64,000 bases of DNA from CADCTP01 sp963849885 (GCA_963849885.1 CAWKIV010000013.1:62001-126000), one strand, 5' to 3'; numbered from the stretch's first letter, positions 44,119 to 53,672 are shown. Notes: generated by a model from the sequence alone, not told the origin. Translations and numbers: made by a program.

Positions 44119-44916
44119 ATGGAGGGACCGGCCGGGGAGGAGCGGCTGACCGGCGGCGGGCGCACCGAGGTCACCCGCCGCGGCGGGGTCGTGCACCGGG
44201 CGGCGGGACCGTGGTCGGCGACGGTGGTGAGCCTGCTGCGCCATCTGGAGGCGGTCGGCTTCGCCGGCGCGCCGCGGGTGGTCGGCAGTGGCTTCGACGA
44301 GCGGGGACGGGAGACCGTGACCTTCGTCGAGGGGTGGACGGCTCACCCGCGGGCGTGGCCCGTCGACCGGCTTCCCGAGATCGGCGCGCTGCTGCGGGAG
44401 CTGCACGAGGCGACCGCCTCGTACGTGCCGCCGCGGGATCCGGTCTGGCGACCCTGGTTCGGCCGCGGGCTGGGTGCCGGCCCCCCGGTCGTGGGGCACT
44501 GCGACGTCGGGCCGTGGAACCTGCTGGCCCGGGACGGGACCGGCATCGCGCTGATCGACTGGGAGACGGCCGGACCCGTCGACCCGCTGGTCGAGCTGGC
44601 CCAGGCCTGCTGGCTGAACGCCCAACTGCACGACGACGACGTCGCCGCCGCGAACGACCTCGCCCCGGCGCCCGAGCGGGCCGCGCACGTGCGGCTGATC
44701 GCCGACGGCTACCGGCTCGCCGCGGCCGGCCGTCGCCGCCTGGTCGACCTGATGGTGGAGGTCGCCGTCCAGGACGCCGCCGACCAGGCCCGCGCCGCCG
44801 CCGTCACGCCGGACTCCGCCACCGACCCCACCGCCGCGTGGGCCGTGACCTGGCGCGCCCGCAGCGCCGCCTGGATGCTCACCCACCGCCGCACCCTCGA
44901 CCACGCCCTCACCTGA
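44119..44916 (+). CDS. Aminoglycoside/choline-kinase-like phosphotransferase
   Basis: 265 residues of the APH family. Catalytic loop VVGHCDVGPWNLLARDGTG (HxD...N) and metal-binding IALIDWETAGPVDPLVELAQ are present. N-terminal nucleotide-binding elements are reduced. Substrate unknown; many actinobacterial members are not resistance enzymes. The ATG follows directly on a possible GTG start (44116). The last 30 bases of the gene are repeated twice downstream beside the dead transposase. Confidence 0.82.
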   Translation: MEGPAGEERLTGGGRTEVTRRGGVVHRAAGPWSATVVSLLRHLEAVGFAGAPRVVGSGFDERGRETVTFVEGWTAHPRAWPVDRLPEIGALLRELHEATASYVPPRDPVWRPWFGRGLGAGPPVVGHCDVGPWNLLARDGTGIALIDWETAGPVDPLVELAQACWLNAQLHDDDVAAANDLAPAPERAAHVRLIADGYRLAAAGRRRLVDLMVEVAVQDAADQARAAAVTPDSATDPTAAWAVTWRARSAAWMLTHRRTLDHALT

Positions 44917-45145
44917 GCCGCCGCGGACCCAGCCGCGGCAGTGCAGGCGTCTGCCGCAGACTCACTCGGCCCGACAGCCACACCACCGCCGCACCCTCGA
45001 CACGCCCTCGACCGCGCGCCCGCCCGGGGTGGCGCGGTCTCGGGCGGGCGGGCGCGCAGGTCGTCACGGCGGACCCGCCGGCCCGGCCCGACCCAGGTCG
45101 GCCCGCCGCACCCACCGCCGCACCCTGGACGGCGCCCTCGGGCGC
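44884..45145. repeat. Three copies of the phosphotransferase gene's 3' end
   Basis: The segment around CACCGCCGCACCCTCGAC encoding the phosphotransferase tail recurs three times. It occurs in the gene itself (about 44884-44910), at about 44985-45015 (one base shorter) and at about 45109-45140 (mutated). The spacers differ in sequence. The stretch between the phosphotransferase stop and the transposase remnant (44917-45160) holds no other gene. Confidence 0.6.
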
Positions 45146-45159
45146 GCCTCGGTGCGGGA

Positions 45160-46028
45160 GGCCCGGATATCCGTGCGCACCTGCGGGAGCTCTACCACGT
45201 CGACGTCTCCCCGGACCTGATCTCCCGGGTCACCGACGCGGTGGTCGAGGAGCTGCACGAGTGGCAGTCGAGGCCGCTGGACACGGTCTATCGGGTGGTG
45301 TTCATCGATGCGCTGATGGTGAAGATCCGCGAGGGGTGGTCGCGAACCGGCCGGCGCACCTGGCGATCGGGATCGACTGCGACGGCGCCAAACAGGTGCT
45401 CGGCATGTGGATCGGGCCGTCCACCGGGGAGAGCGCGAAGTTCTGGCTGTCGGTGCTGTCGGAGCTGAAATCCCGCGGGGTGGAGGATGTGTGCATCGTG
45501 TGCTGCGACGGGCTGACCGGACTGCCGGACGCGATCGGCGTGATCTGGCCGCAGGCCGCCGTGCAGATGTGCGTAGTCCATCTGATCCGAGCGTCGCTGC
45601 GCTACGCGTCCAAGAGGGACTGGACCCCGCTGACCCAGTCGCTGCGGCCGATCTACACCGCCGCCGACGAGAAGGCCGCCGGCGCGGCGCTGGACGCGTT
45701 CGCCGAGCGGTGGAACCGCGCGCTACCCGGCGATCGTGCGGTTGTGGCGGACGCACTGGGAGCAGTTCACCCCGTTCCTGACCTTCCCACCGGAGGTGCG
45801 GCGGGTGATCTACACGACGAACCTGATCGAGTCGATGAACGCCGGCTGCGCAAGGTCACCCGCAACCGCGGCCAGTTCCCCTCCGAGCAAGCCGTCCTGA
45901 AGGTGCTCTACCTGGCCGTGCGGAACTTGGAGGAGTTCCGCCGGCCCAACGTCGGGATCAGCGCCTCCGGCTGGAAACAGGCCCTGCAAGCTTCACGATC
46001 TACTTCGAGGGGCGGATCCCCACCCCAT
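45160..46028 (+). mobile_element. IS256-family transposase remnant
   Basis: Degraded Mutator/IS256-type transposase spread over at least four frame changes. In order: DIRAHLRELYHVDVSPDLI, VVFIDALMVKIREG, then frame shift to HLAIGIDCDGAKQVLGMWIG, VEDVCIVCCDGLTGLPDAIG, WPQAAVQMCVVHLIRASLRY. Another frame gives VRRVIYTTNLIESMNA, then RKVTRNRGQFPSEQAVLKVL, ending FTIYFEGRIPTP and a stop at 46026-46028. Two of the three acidic catalytic residues can be placed; the N-terminal 100-150 residues are gone. I found no terminal inverted repeats or target duplication. It cannot move by itself. Confidence 0.85.
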
Positions 46029-46083
46029 GAACGCGCCACGATCACTTACACAGCCGCGAGCCCGTCGAGCGCGCGTTTGCCGC

Positions 46084-47370
46084 TCAGTTGGGGTGGTGGT
46101 GGAGGTGGTTGCGGCGGGGGTGGCGGTGGGGGTCGATCCAGGGTGGTGGGTGGAAGTCGGGGTGGCCGTCGGGGGCGATCTTGATGTGCCAGTCGCCGTG
46201 TTCGATGAGGCGGTGGTGGGTGCCGCAGAGCAGGACGGCGTTGGTGAGGGTGGTCGCTCCGCCGGTGGCCCAGTGGTGGATGTGGTGGGCTTGGCACCAG
46301 CCGGGTGGGCGGTCGCAGCCGGGGAAGGCGCAGCCGCGGTCGCGTAGGACGAGGGCGCGGCGGAGGGGGCCGGTGAACAGGCGGCGGGTGCGGCCGAGGT
46401 CGAGGGGTTGGCCGGCGCCGCCGAGGACGGCGGGCAGGATGGCGGCGTCGCAGGCCAGCCGGCGGGCGGTGGCCGGCGAGATCGGGGTGCCGTCCTCCAG
46501 CGTTCCGGCGCCGACTCCGGCTGTCAGGGTGGCGAGGGGGACGGTGACGACGACGAGTGGCCGGTCGCCGCCGGTGGCGGGCAGCTCGCCGCCGGCCAGG
46601 ACGCGGCGGCAGGTTTCGATGAGCGCCTCACCGCGGCGGCGGCCGGCTGGGCGGGGGTCGGGTCCGTCGGCGGTGGACGGTCGCGGGGCGGCGAGCGGGT
46701 CGAGGGCGGCGCGGACCACCGCGGTGCCTTCGGCGTCGAGCCGGCCGCGGAGCCAGGACCCGCCCTCGCCGTCCGGGGACAGCGTCAGCTCGATCCGCCG
46801 GGCGGCGCGCTCCTCGGCCCGCTCCAGCGCGGCAGACTCCGCCGCCTCGTCCGTGTCGGGGTCGACGTGGGCGGCGATCCGCCGCGCCAGCCGACCCAGC
46901 ACCACCGGGTCGTAGGTCGCGGCGTGCTCCAGCAGGGTCTGCTCGGCTTCCGCGCGGGCCAGCGCCGGCAGCTCGGTCACCGCCCGGGTGATGACCGCGG
47001 CCTGCCCGGCGGTGATCCGTCCGGCGGCACAGGCGGCGCCGGTCGCGCTCGCACCGGCGCGGATGGCGCGCGCCGTCCTGACGCACCCCGCCGCCTCGAC
47101 GGGGGACAGCCGCAACCGCTCCCGCAGGAACGCCGCGCTCGACGTCGCGCCGCCGGCGGTCAGCGCATCCCGCGCATCCGCCTCCCCCACCAACCGCATC
47201 AGCAACCCCTGCGTCGCCGCGGCCAGCCGACCGACCGCCACCACCAGCCCCGCCAGGTCGGCATCGCCCACCGACCACAACGGCGCCTCCGCCGCCTCGG
47301 CCAGCACTGCACCGGCACCCGAGACCGCGCCAGCCACCACCGGCGGCGCGGACAGCTCGAGTGCGGTCAT
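46084..47370 (-). CDS. DUF222 / HNH endonuclease domain protein (13E12 type)
   Basis: 428 residues. The N-terminal two thirds is the DUF222 helical domain (LAGLVVAVGRLAAATQGLLM, FLRERLRLSPVEAAGCVRTA). The C-terminal HNH nuclease domain has CAFPGCDRPPGWCQAHHIHH, then WATGGATTLTNAVLLC and THHRLIEHGDW, with all Cys, His and Asn residues in place, and a His/Pro/Arg-rich tail. These are numerous, often mobile-associated actinobacterial genes of unclear role. The ATG has TAGCGT six bases upstream. It lies end-to-end with the dead IS256. Confidence 0.9.
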   Translation of the reverse strand: MTALELSAPPVVAGAVSGAGAVLAEAAEAPLWSVGDADLAGLVVAVGRLAAATQGLLMRLVGEADARDALTAGGATSSAAFLRERLRLSPVEAAGCVRTARAIRAGASATGAACAAGRITAGQAAVITRAVTELPALARAEAEQTLLEHAATYDPVVLGRLARRIAAHVDPDTDEAAESAALERAEERAARRIELTLSPDGEGGSWLRGRLDAEGTAVVRAALDPLAAPRPSTADGPDPRPAGRRRGEALIETCRRVLAGGELPATGGDRPLVVVTVPLATLTAGVGAGTLEDGTPISPATARRLACDAAILPAVLGGAGQPLDLGRTRRLFTGPLRRALVLRDRGCAFPGCDRPPGWCQAHHIHHWATGGATTLTNAVLLCGTHHRLIEHGDWHIKIAPDGHPDFHPPPWIDPHRHPRRNHLHHHPN

Positions 47371-47410
47371 GCCGGCACGCTAACCGGACCCTCTGACAGT
47401 TTCCGGGCCG

Positions 47411-48100
47411 TCAGCGGCGGCGGCAGGTGTAGGTGGCGTAGAGCCGGGCGCGGGTCGCCACGTCGAGGATCTCGAAGCCGGTCGCGGCCAGCAGCGGCTC
47501 CAGCAGCCACCGGTACGTGCTGAACTCCGTGCGCACGTGGGTGGCATAGTCCTCGGCCGTGTAGCCGGCCGCCGGGTCCGTCGCCGCCGCGTCCAGCCAG
47601 CCGCGCAGCACGTCCGGCGCCTCCGCCGGCGTGAAGTCGTACACCAGGTCGTGCAGCCGCAGGAGACCGCCCGGGCGCAGCAGGCCGGCGATGCGGTGCA
47701 GCGCCATGCCCTTCCAGAAGTCCGGGAGCTGGTGCAGCGCGTTGCGGGTGTGCACGAGGTCGGCCGGGGCGCCGGCGTGCTCGTACGACAGGAAACCGGC
47801 CCGGACCAGCTCGACGGTGGACACTCCGGCGGCCGCGACTGCCCGCCGGGCGTGGTCGAGCATCGCCGGCGACACGTCGACCGCGATCACCCGGTCGCAG
47901 TACGGCGCCGCGGCGACCGCGAAGCGCCCGGTCCCGGTGCCGAGGTCCACCACCGTGCGGGCGCCGTGCTCCCGCAGGACGGCGACATCGTCGTCCACCG
48001 CCGGCCAGCCCTGCTTGCTGTCGTAGCCGGCGACGAAGCCCGGGTCCAGGTGCTCGGGACCGGCGTACGCCAGCTCGTCGATCAGCCATGCCGCGCTCAT
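47411..48100 (-). CDS. Class I SAM-dependent methyltransferase
   Basis: 229 residues. Motif I TVVDLGTGTGRFAVAAAPYC, motif II IAVDVSPAMLDHARRAV, then FLSYEHAGAPADLVHTRNAL and a LLRPGGLLRLHDLVYDF segment typical of the UbiE/COQ5-like Methyltransf_25 group. Substrate unknown. A GGGAGAG ribosome site precedes the ATG. It lies 42 bases beyond the cytochrome P450 stop, in the same direction, so the two may share an mRNA. Confidence 0.85.
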   Translation of the reverse strand: MSAAWLIDELAYAGPEHLDPGFVAGYDSKQGWPAVDDDVAVLREHGARTVVDLGTGTGRFAVAAAPYCDRVIAVDVSPAMLDHARRAVAAAGVSTVELVRAGFLSYEHAGAPADLVHTRNALHQLPDFWKGMALHRIAGLLRPGGLLRLHDLVYDFTPAEAPDVLRGWLDAAATDPAAGYTAEDYATHVRTEFSTYRWLLEPLLAATGFEILDVATRARLYATYTCRRR

Positions 48101-48142
48101 CCCGCGACTCTCCCGGCGGGCCGGCCGGGGCGCCAGCGGATA

Positions 48143-49459
48143 TCAGCGGAGCAGGCGGACGGGGAGGTGCTTGACGCCGCGTTGGAAGCTGGAGCGGAGC
48201 AGCACCGGCTCGCCGGCCGGCTCGATCCAGCGGGTGCGGGCGAGCAGCTCGCCGAAGAGGGCGCGCAGCTGGGCCCGGGCCAGGTGCGCACCGAGGCAGA
48301 AGTGCGGGCCGTGCCCGAAGACCAGGTGGTCGTTGGGCCGGCGGGCGACGTCGAAGCGGTCCGGGTCGGCGAAGACGGCCTCGTCCCGGTTGGCCGCGGC
48401 GAAGGACACCACCACCTTGTCCCCCGCGCCGATGTCCACACCGGACAGCGCGACCGGCTCGGTGGCGGTCCGGCGGAACACCATCACCGGCGTCCACCAG
48501 CGCAGCATCTCCTCGACGGCGGCCGGCAGCAGGCCGCGGTCGGCGCGCAGCGCCCGCTGCGCCTCCGGGTGCCCGAGCAGCGCGACCAGCCCGCCCGGGA
48601 TGCCGTTGCGGAGCGTCTCGTTGCCGGCCACCGCGAACAGCCAGAACAGGTTCTCGAACTCGGCCACCGACACCCGGCCGCCGTCCTCGTCCACTTCGGA
48701 CAGCAGGATGGACATCACGTCCGGACCCGGCGACCGGCGCTTGTGCTCGGCCAGCAGGTGCGCGTACGCGTAGAGGTCCGGGATGCCGGCCCGGGTGCGC
48801 GGGTCCGGCATCCGCCCGTCCGGGCCCGGCGCCGGCCGCAGTCGCAGCGCCTCGGCCGCCATCGGGGTGCCGCCGGCGTGCCGGGCGCTGGCCGCGTAGT
48901 CCGGGTCCTGGAAGCCGATCACCCGGTTCGACCAGTCGAACAGCAGCCCGCGGTCCTCGGCCGGCATGCCGAGCACGTCGGCCAGCGCGAGCAGCGGCAG
49001 GTCGCCGGCTGCCGCGGCGAAGTCGACCGCGCCCGCAGTCGCCAGCAGACCGTCCACGATGGACCGAGCGTGCCCGGCGATCTGCTCCTCCAGTGCGGCC
49101 ACCGCGCGCGGGGTGAAGGACAGGTGCAGCAGCCGGCGCAGCCGGGAGTGCTCCGGCGGGTCCATGTTGAGCATCATCCGCCGCACGTAGGCCAGGTCGG
49201 CCGGCGTCGCCGGGTCCCGCACCTGGGTGGCGCCGAGCCAGGAGGAGAAGCGCCGCGGGTCGCGCAGCACCCGCTGCACGTCGGCGTGCCGGAGGACCAG
49301 CCAGTGACCCGGGCCGTCCGGCAGCCCGAGCAGGGCCGGCTCCGGGATGCGGACCACGCCGTGCTCGCGGCGCAGCCGGGCCAGCAGCTCGTACGGCACG
49401 CCCCGCTCGTACGTGCGGGGGTCGCCGAGCACCGCGAGTGCGGCGCCCGGCGACCCCAT
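48143..49459 (-). CDS. Cytochrome P450
   Basis: 438-residue class I bacterial P450. I-helix oxygen site LFAVAGNETLRNG, K-helix ExxR in VEEMLRWWTP, and the haem Cys in VFGHGPHFCLGAHLARAQ are intact. The N-terminal half includes FTPRAVAALEEQIAG and RLRRLLHLSFTPR (C-helix region). Soluble (no anchor helix), so it needs a ferredoxin and reductase, which are not adjacent. The ATG has TAGCCT six bases upstream, so it can start its own transcript. Confidence 0.93.
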   Translation of the reverse strand: MGSPGAALAVLGDPRTYERGVPYELLARLRREHGVVRIPEPALLGLPDGPGHWLVLRHADVQRVLRDPRRFSSWLGATQVRDPATPADLAYVRRMMLNMDPPEHSRLRRLLHLSFTPRAVAALEEQIAGHARSIVDGLLATAGAVDFAAAAGDLPLLALADVLGMPAEDRGLLFDWSNRVIGFQDPDYAASARHAGGTPMAAEALRLRPAPGPDGRMPDPRTRAGIPDLYAYAHLLAEHKRRSPGPDVMSILLSEVDEDGGRVSVAEFENLFWLFAVAGNETLRNGIPGGLVALLGHPEAQRALRADRGLLPAAVEEMLRWWTPVMVFRRTATEPVALSGVDIGAGDKVVVSFAAANRDEAVFADPDRFDVARRPNDHLVFGHGPHFCLGAHLARAQLRALFGELLARTRWIEPAGEPVLLRSSFQRGVKHLPVRLLR

Positions 49460-49468
49460 GCCGGCAGG

Positions 49469-51578
49469 CTAGCCCGCCGTCGTCGCGGCGGTCAGGTCGT
49501 AGACGGTGGTCCCGCCCACGGTCCGCGCCTCGAAGGTCTCCGTCACCCAGGCGGCGATCTGGCTGGCCACGCCGTCCACCTGGGCGCCGCCGAAGCCGCC
49601 GCCGCCGATCCAGAAGTGCACCTTGCCCTCGGCGACCAGCTGCTGGAAGGCGGCCAGCGTGGTCGACTGGTCGGTGCCGTTGAAGCCGCCGATCGCGAGG
49701 ATCGGCTCGCCCGAGGCCAGCTGGTACGGCGCCGCGCCGGAGGCCGAGGTGGTCGCCGCGGCCCACTGGTAGGAGTCCGCGTCCTGCTGCAGCAGCGTGA
49801 CCAGCTCCTGGTCGACGGTGGTCGAGCCGCCCGGGCCGCCGCCGGGACCACCGACGCCACCGCCGCGGGTGCCGCCGCCGGGCGCGGCCTGGCCGGTGCC
49901 GCCCGGAGCCGCGCCGCCGGGGAAGCCGGGAAACCCGCCCTGCCCGCCGATCCCGCCCTGACCGCCCGGCGCGGCCTGACCGCCCTGACCGCCCGGCGCG
50001 GCCTGGCCGCCCTGCGCCCGACCGGGCCGCCCGGCCGCCCATCGCGGCGCCGGCCGGCCCGGCGCTCGGGATCGCCCCGGTGTGCGGCTGCGCCGCCGTG
50101 GCCACCGCGTACGCGCCCGGCGCGGCCAGCACCGCGACCAGCCCGACCGCGGCCACCCCGACCGCCCGCCGCCCGGTCAGCAGCGCCGGCACCAGCAGCG
50201 CGACCGCGCCGACCGCGGCCGCGACCGCCACCCCGTACCGCAGCTCGGGGTGCCAGTCCGGCACCCGGCCGAGCAGCACGGCGGCCCAGACGCCGGTGCC
50301 GGCCAGCCCGACCGCGAGCGCGATCCGGGCCCACAGCGACCGCCGGTCGCGCCACAGCAGCACCGAGCCGGTGCCCACCAGCGCGCCGATCGCCGGGGCC
50401 AGCGCGACGAGGTAGTACGCGTGGAAGATGCCGGCCATGAAGCTGAAGACGAGCGCGGTGACGACCAGCCAGCCGCCCCACACCACGAGCGAGGCGCGCA
50501 GCGGGTCGGTCCGCGGCGCCCGGCGCACCGCGTAGAGCCCGACCACGATCGCGGCCAGCGCCGCCGGCAGCAGCCAGGCCGCCTGCGCGCCCATCTCCGC
50601 GGTGAACAGCCGCAGGATGCCGGTCTGGCCCCACATCCCGCCGCCCGGCCCCTGACCGCCGCCACCGCCGCCGCCCGGCACCACCGCGCCGGCCTCGTTG
50701 CCGGTGAGCCGGCCGAGCCCGTTGTAGCCGAGGGTCAGCTCGAGGACCGAGTTGGTGGTGGAGCCGCCGATGTACGGCCGGGACGACGCCGGCACCAGCT
50801 CGACGATCGCCACCCACCAGCCCGCCGACACCAGCACGGCCAGCCCGCCGGCGAGCAGCTGCAGGATCCGGCGGCCCAGCCGGGGCGGCCCGAAGAGCAG
50901 GTACGCCAGCGCGAACGCCGGCAGCACCAGGAAGGCCTGCAGCATCTTGGTGAGGAAGCCGAAGCCGACCATGGTCCCGGCCAGCACCAGCCACCGGGTC
51001 CGGCCGTCCTCGACCGCCCGCAGCGTCGCGTACGCGCCGACGGACAGCAGCAGCACCAGCAGCGCGTCCGGGTTGTCGAAGCGGAACATGAGCGCGGCGA
51101 CCGGCGTGGTCGCGACGACCGCGCCGGCGATCAGGCCGGCGGCCGGGCCGGCGTACCGGCGGACCGCCGCGTACACCACGCCGACGGTGGCCACGCCCAT
51201 CAGCGCCTCGGGCAGCAGGAGCGTCCACGAGCTCATCCCGAACACCCGCGCCGCCAGCGCCGGCAGCCACAGCGACGCGGGCGTCTTGTCCACGGTGATG
51301 TAGTTCGAGGCGTCGAAGGAGCCGTAGAAGAAGGCCTTCCAGCTCTCGCTGCCGGCCTGCACGGCCGCCGCGTAGTAGCTGTTGGCCCACCCGGAGGCAC
51401 TGAGGTTCCAGGTGAGGAGCAGGGTGGCCGCGGCGAGCAGCACCAGCAGCGCCGGCCGGGCCCAGGCCGGGTCCTCGGCCCGCCCGCGCACCAGCCGCCG
51501 TACGCGGGACTCGCCGCGCACCGGCGCCGCCGCCGACGGGGCGGCGGGCGCGGTCCAGGGCACCTGTGTCGTCGTCAT
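49469..51578 (-). CDS. GT39-like membrane glycosyltransferase, apparent +1 frameshift
   Basis: Large membrane protein of the ArnT/PMT-like GT39 family transferring a lipid-linked sugar to an extracytoplasmic acceptor. N-terminal ASGWANSYYAAAVQAGS, SWKAFFYGSFDASNYITVDK, about 12 helices and FRFDNPDALLVLLL are in one frame. The C-terminal extracytoplasmic part (STTVDQELVTLLQQDADSYQ, AIGGFNGTDQSTTLAAFQQL and the final YDLTAATTAG) is in another. The 2110-base span has one extra base, most likely in the GC run at 50021-50040 inside a Gly-rich linker. Homologues carry both parts in one protein. Sequencing error or true disruption remain open. Confidence 0.78.
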
Positions 51579-51811
51579 GGGCCCGACCGTGCCGGCCGGG
51601 CGTGAGCGGGCACTGGGCGCCGGCTGTGCACCTCCTGTGAGCCGCCGGGCCTGGCCGACAGCCGGCCGGGACCCGGCCCCGGGCGCGCGGGACCCGGGCC
51701 GCCCGGCGGGCGGGACCGGGCGGTGACCGCGGTGAGACCGGGGCGAGACCGGCCCAGCGCAGTTGGCCCGGGACTGGCCCTGGCCGGGGCCGGTCGGCGT
51801 TCCTAGCTTCG

Positions 51812-52084
51812 GTGGGGCCCGAGCCGGGGCTGTGGTTCCAGGGCCGGGACCGGATCGCCGAGGTGCTGCGCGGACACTTCGAGGGCCGGGAGGCGACGTG
51901 GACGTGGACCGAGCTGACCCGCGCCGTCGACGGCTGCCGGACCGCCACGATCCTCTACGACGCGACGTACGCGGTGCCGTCCACCGGCTTCACCCAGCGG
52001 TCGTACGTGAGCGTGACCTACACGTACAAGCGGGGGAAGTGGCTGTCGGTCATCGACCAGAGCACGCGCGTCGCCGGCACCTGA
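51812..52084 (+). CDS. SnoaL/NTF2-like protein, N-terminally short
   Basis: 90 residues. WFQGRDRIAEVLRGHFEGR followed by ATILYDATYAVPSTGF and YVSVTYTYKRGKWLSVIDQS look like the C-terminal two thirds of an NTF2/SnoaL-like cone domain. The usual first helix (about 30-40 residues) is absent, and upstream in-frame sequence does not resemble it. Probably a truncated relic. The GTG is the only plausible start near; no ribosome site is seen. Confidence 0.45.
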   Translation: MGPEPGLWFQGRDRIAEVLRGHFEGREATWTWTELTRAVDGCRTATILYDATYAVPSTGFTQRSYVSVTYTYKRGKWLSVIDQSTRVAGT

Positions 52085-52107
52085 CCGCCGGGGCCTACCC
52101 TCGGCGG

Positions 52108-52953
52108 GTGGACCTGCACGTGAGCCTGGAGGGCCGGTCCGACCTCTGTGGACAGGTCTACCGGCAGATCCGGGCGGCGATCGCGGACGGGCTGCTGCGG
52201 CCGGGCGACACGCTGCCGTCCACCCGGGAGCTGGCCCGCCGGCTCGCGGTCGCCCGCAACACGGTCGCGGTCGCGTACGACCGGCTCACCGCGGAGGGCT
52301 TCGTCCGGTCCCGGACCGGCGCCGGGACGTACGTTCTGCTGCTCGACTGGGCCGACCGGGTCGGCGCCAGCATCGTGGAGGACGACTACGACAGCGAGTT
52401 CCGGTACGGCGGCCGGCCGCTGGAGCCGCTGCACGTGCTCGACCACACCGGCCGGGTGCTCTACGTCGGCTCCTTCTCCAAGGTGCTGCTGCCCACCCTG
52501 CGGCTCGGCTTCGTGGTCGCGCCGGCGCCGCTGCACGTCCCGCTGCGCAAGGCGAAGTACGTCACCGACTGGCACACCGCGGTGCCGGTGCAGGCCGCCG
52601 CGGCCCGCTTCCTCGACGACGGGCACCTGGCCCGGCACGTGCGGCGGATGCGCGGCGTCTACGCGGCCCGGCACCAGCTGGTGACCACCGTGCTCGCCGC
52701 CGAGCTGACCGACCTGCTGCGCCCGGTGCCGTCCGCGGCCGGCCTGCACGTCACGGTGCTGCTCCGCCGGCATGCCGACGACGCCGCGGTGGCGGCGGCC
52801 GCGGCCGCCGACGGGATCGCGCTGCTGCCGCTGTCCGCCTGCGCGGTCAGCGCGCCGGCGCCGCCCGGGCTGCTGCTCGGCTACGGAGCGATCCAGACCG
52901 ACCGGGTCGCCGCCGGGCTGCGCCGGCTCCGGCACACCCTGACCCGGCTCTAG
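52108..52953 (+). CDS. MocR-type GntR/aminotransferase regulator with internal deletion
   Basis: 281 residues against the family's usual 450-500. Residues 1-75 are a complete GntR winged helix (QVYRQIRAAIADGLLRPGDT, LARRLAVARNTVAVAYDRLT). GTYVLLLDWADRVGASIVED then jumps directly into the second half of the aminotransferase fold: EDDYDSEFRYGGRPLEPL, the PLP-lysine motif GSFSKVLLPTLRLGFVVAP and the C-terminal small domain. About 150-180 residues of the first half of that domain are missing, including the PLP-phosphate and pyridine contacts, yet the frame is kept. It cannot bind PLP normally. The GTG at 52108 has TACCCT six bases upstream. Confidence 0.78.
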   Translation: MDLHVSLEGRSDLCGQVYRQIRAAIADGLLRPGDTLPSTRELARRLAVARNTVAVAYDRLTAEGFVRSRTGAGTYVLLLDWADRVGASIVEDDYDSEFRYGGRPLEPLHVLDHTGRVLYVGSFSKVLLPTLRLGFVVAPAPLHVPLRKAKYVTDWHTAVPVQAAAARFLDDGHLARHVRRMRGVYAARHQLVTTVLAAELTDLLRPVPSAAGLHVTVLLRRHADDAAVAAAAAADGIALLPLSACAVSAPAPPGLLLGYGAIQTDRVAAGLRRLRHTLTRL

Positions 52954-53672
52954 ACGTACCGGTTGGGGATGGGGTTGTAGGCCGCGGTGCCGACCCCGAT
53001 GGCGATGGCCGGCGCCAGGTTGGAGCGGAACCAGCGCAGCAGCCACACCATCTCCGCGGCCCCGACGGCGACGCACCCGGCGGTCGGCCCCGAGTTCTTC
53101 ACGTGCAGGAAGAACGCCGAGCCCATGCCGCGGGCGGCGCCGGTCCCGTACGGCGCCGGGGCGTTGTAGCCGAAGAAGGCCGCGTAGTCGTAGCTGCCCG
53201 GGTAGTTGATCAACCGCTCGAGCTGCCCGTACGACGACGGGCAGGTGCCGGGCGCGCAGCGGCGGTGCTGGTTGAGCACCGTGCCGGTGCTGTCGGTCCA
53301 CACGTCGTTGCGGTCGACCTGGAAGTACGACGTGGTCACGCCCGGATTGGGCTTGATGCCGAACGGCTGGCTGATCTTGTAGCGCCCGGTCGGGGTGCGG
53401 GACACCCCCTCCCGGGTGGGACCGACGCCGGCCGCGCCGACCCGGGCGGACGGGAAGCGGGCCATCCGCTTGTAGCGGCCGTCCGGCTGCAGCTGCCAGG
53501 CCTCCACCGTCGCGTACGTCGACGTGCTGCTCGGGGCGGAGACGGTGACCCACTGGGCGTGCACCACGGCGGCGCCGGCCCGCTCGATCCGGACGATCCC
53601 GACGGCGGCGCCGGCCAGCGCCAGCACCGCGCCGACGACCACCCACGGCCGGGCCCGGACCGGTATGCGCAC
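52950..53672 (-). CDS. Putative L,D-transpeptidase-family protein
   Basis: 240 residues: N-terminal membrane anchor (WVVVGAVLALAGAAVGIV) and an extracytoplasmic domain with GVSRTPTGRYKISQPFG and AFFLHVKNSGPTAGCVAV. The last motif is the YkuD-type active site in a variant form: the Cys-containing loop reads GPTAGCVAV rather than SHGC. Similar secreted proteins are known in streptomycetes and may be active L,D-transpeptidases. GTG 53672 is preferred over the longer reading for its GAGGGGGAG ribosome site. Convergent and overlapping with the MocR gene by four bases. Confidence 0.7.
   Translation of the reverse strand: MRIPVRARPWVVVGAVLALAGAAVGIVRIERAGAAVVHAQWVTVSAPSSTSTYATVEAWQLQPDGRYKRMARFPSARVGAAGVGPTREGVSRTPTGRYKISQPFGIKPNPGVTTSYFQVDRNDVWTDSTGTVLNQHRRCAPGTCPSSYGQLERLINYPGSYDYAAFFGYNAPAPYGTGAARGMGSAFFLHVKNSGPTAGCVAVGAAEMVWLLRWFRSNLAPAIAIGVGTAAYNPIPNRYV

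Noticed and set aside
44119..44916. Phosphotransferase as an antibiotic-resistance gene
   Set aside because: APH-fold proteins are numerous in actinomycetes and this one shows no motif specific to aminoglycoside enzymes.
45160..46028. A complete IS element
   Set aside because: The transposase lacks its N-terminus, changes frame several times, and no terminal inverted repeats were found.
47411..51578. Methyltransferase, P450 and glycosyltransferase as a natural-product cluster
   Set aside because: No backbone-making enzyme or cluster regulator is present, and the glycosyltransferase is of the membrane GT39 type.
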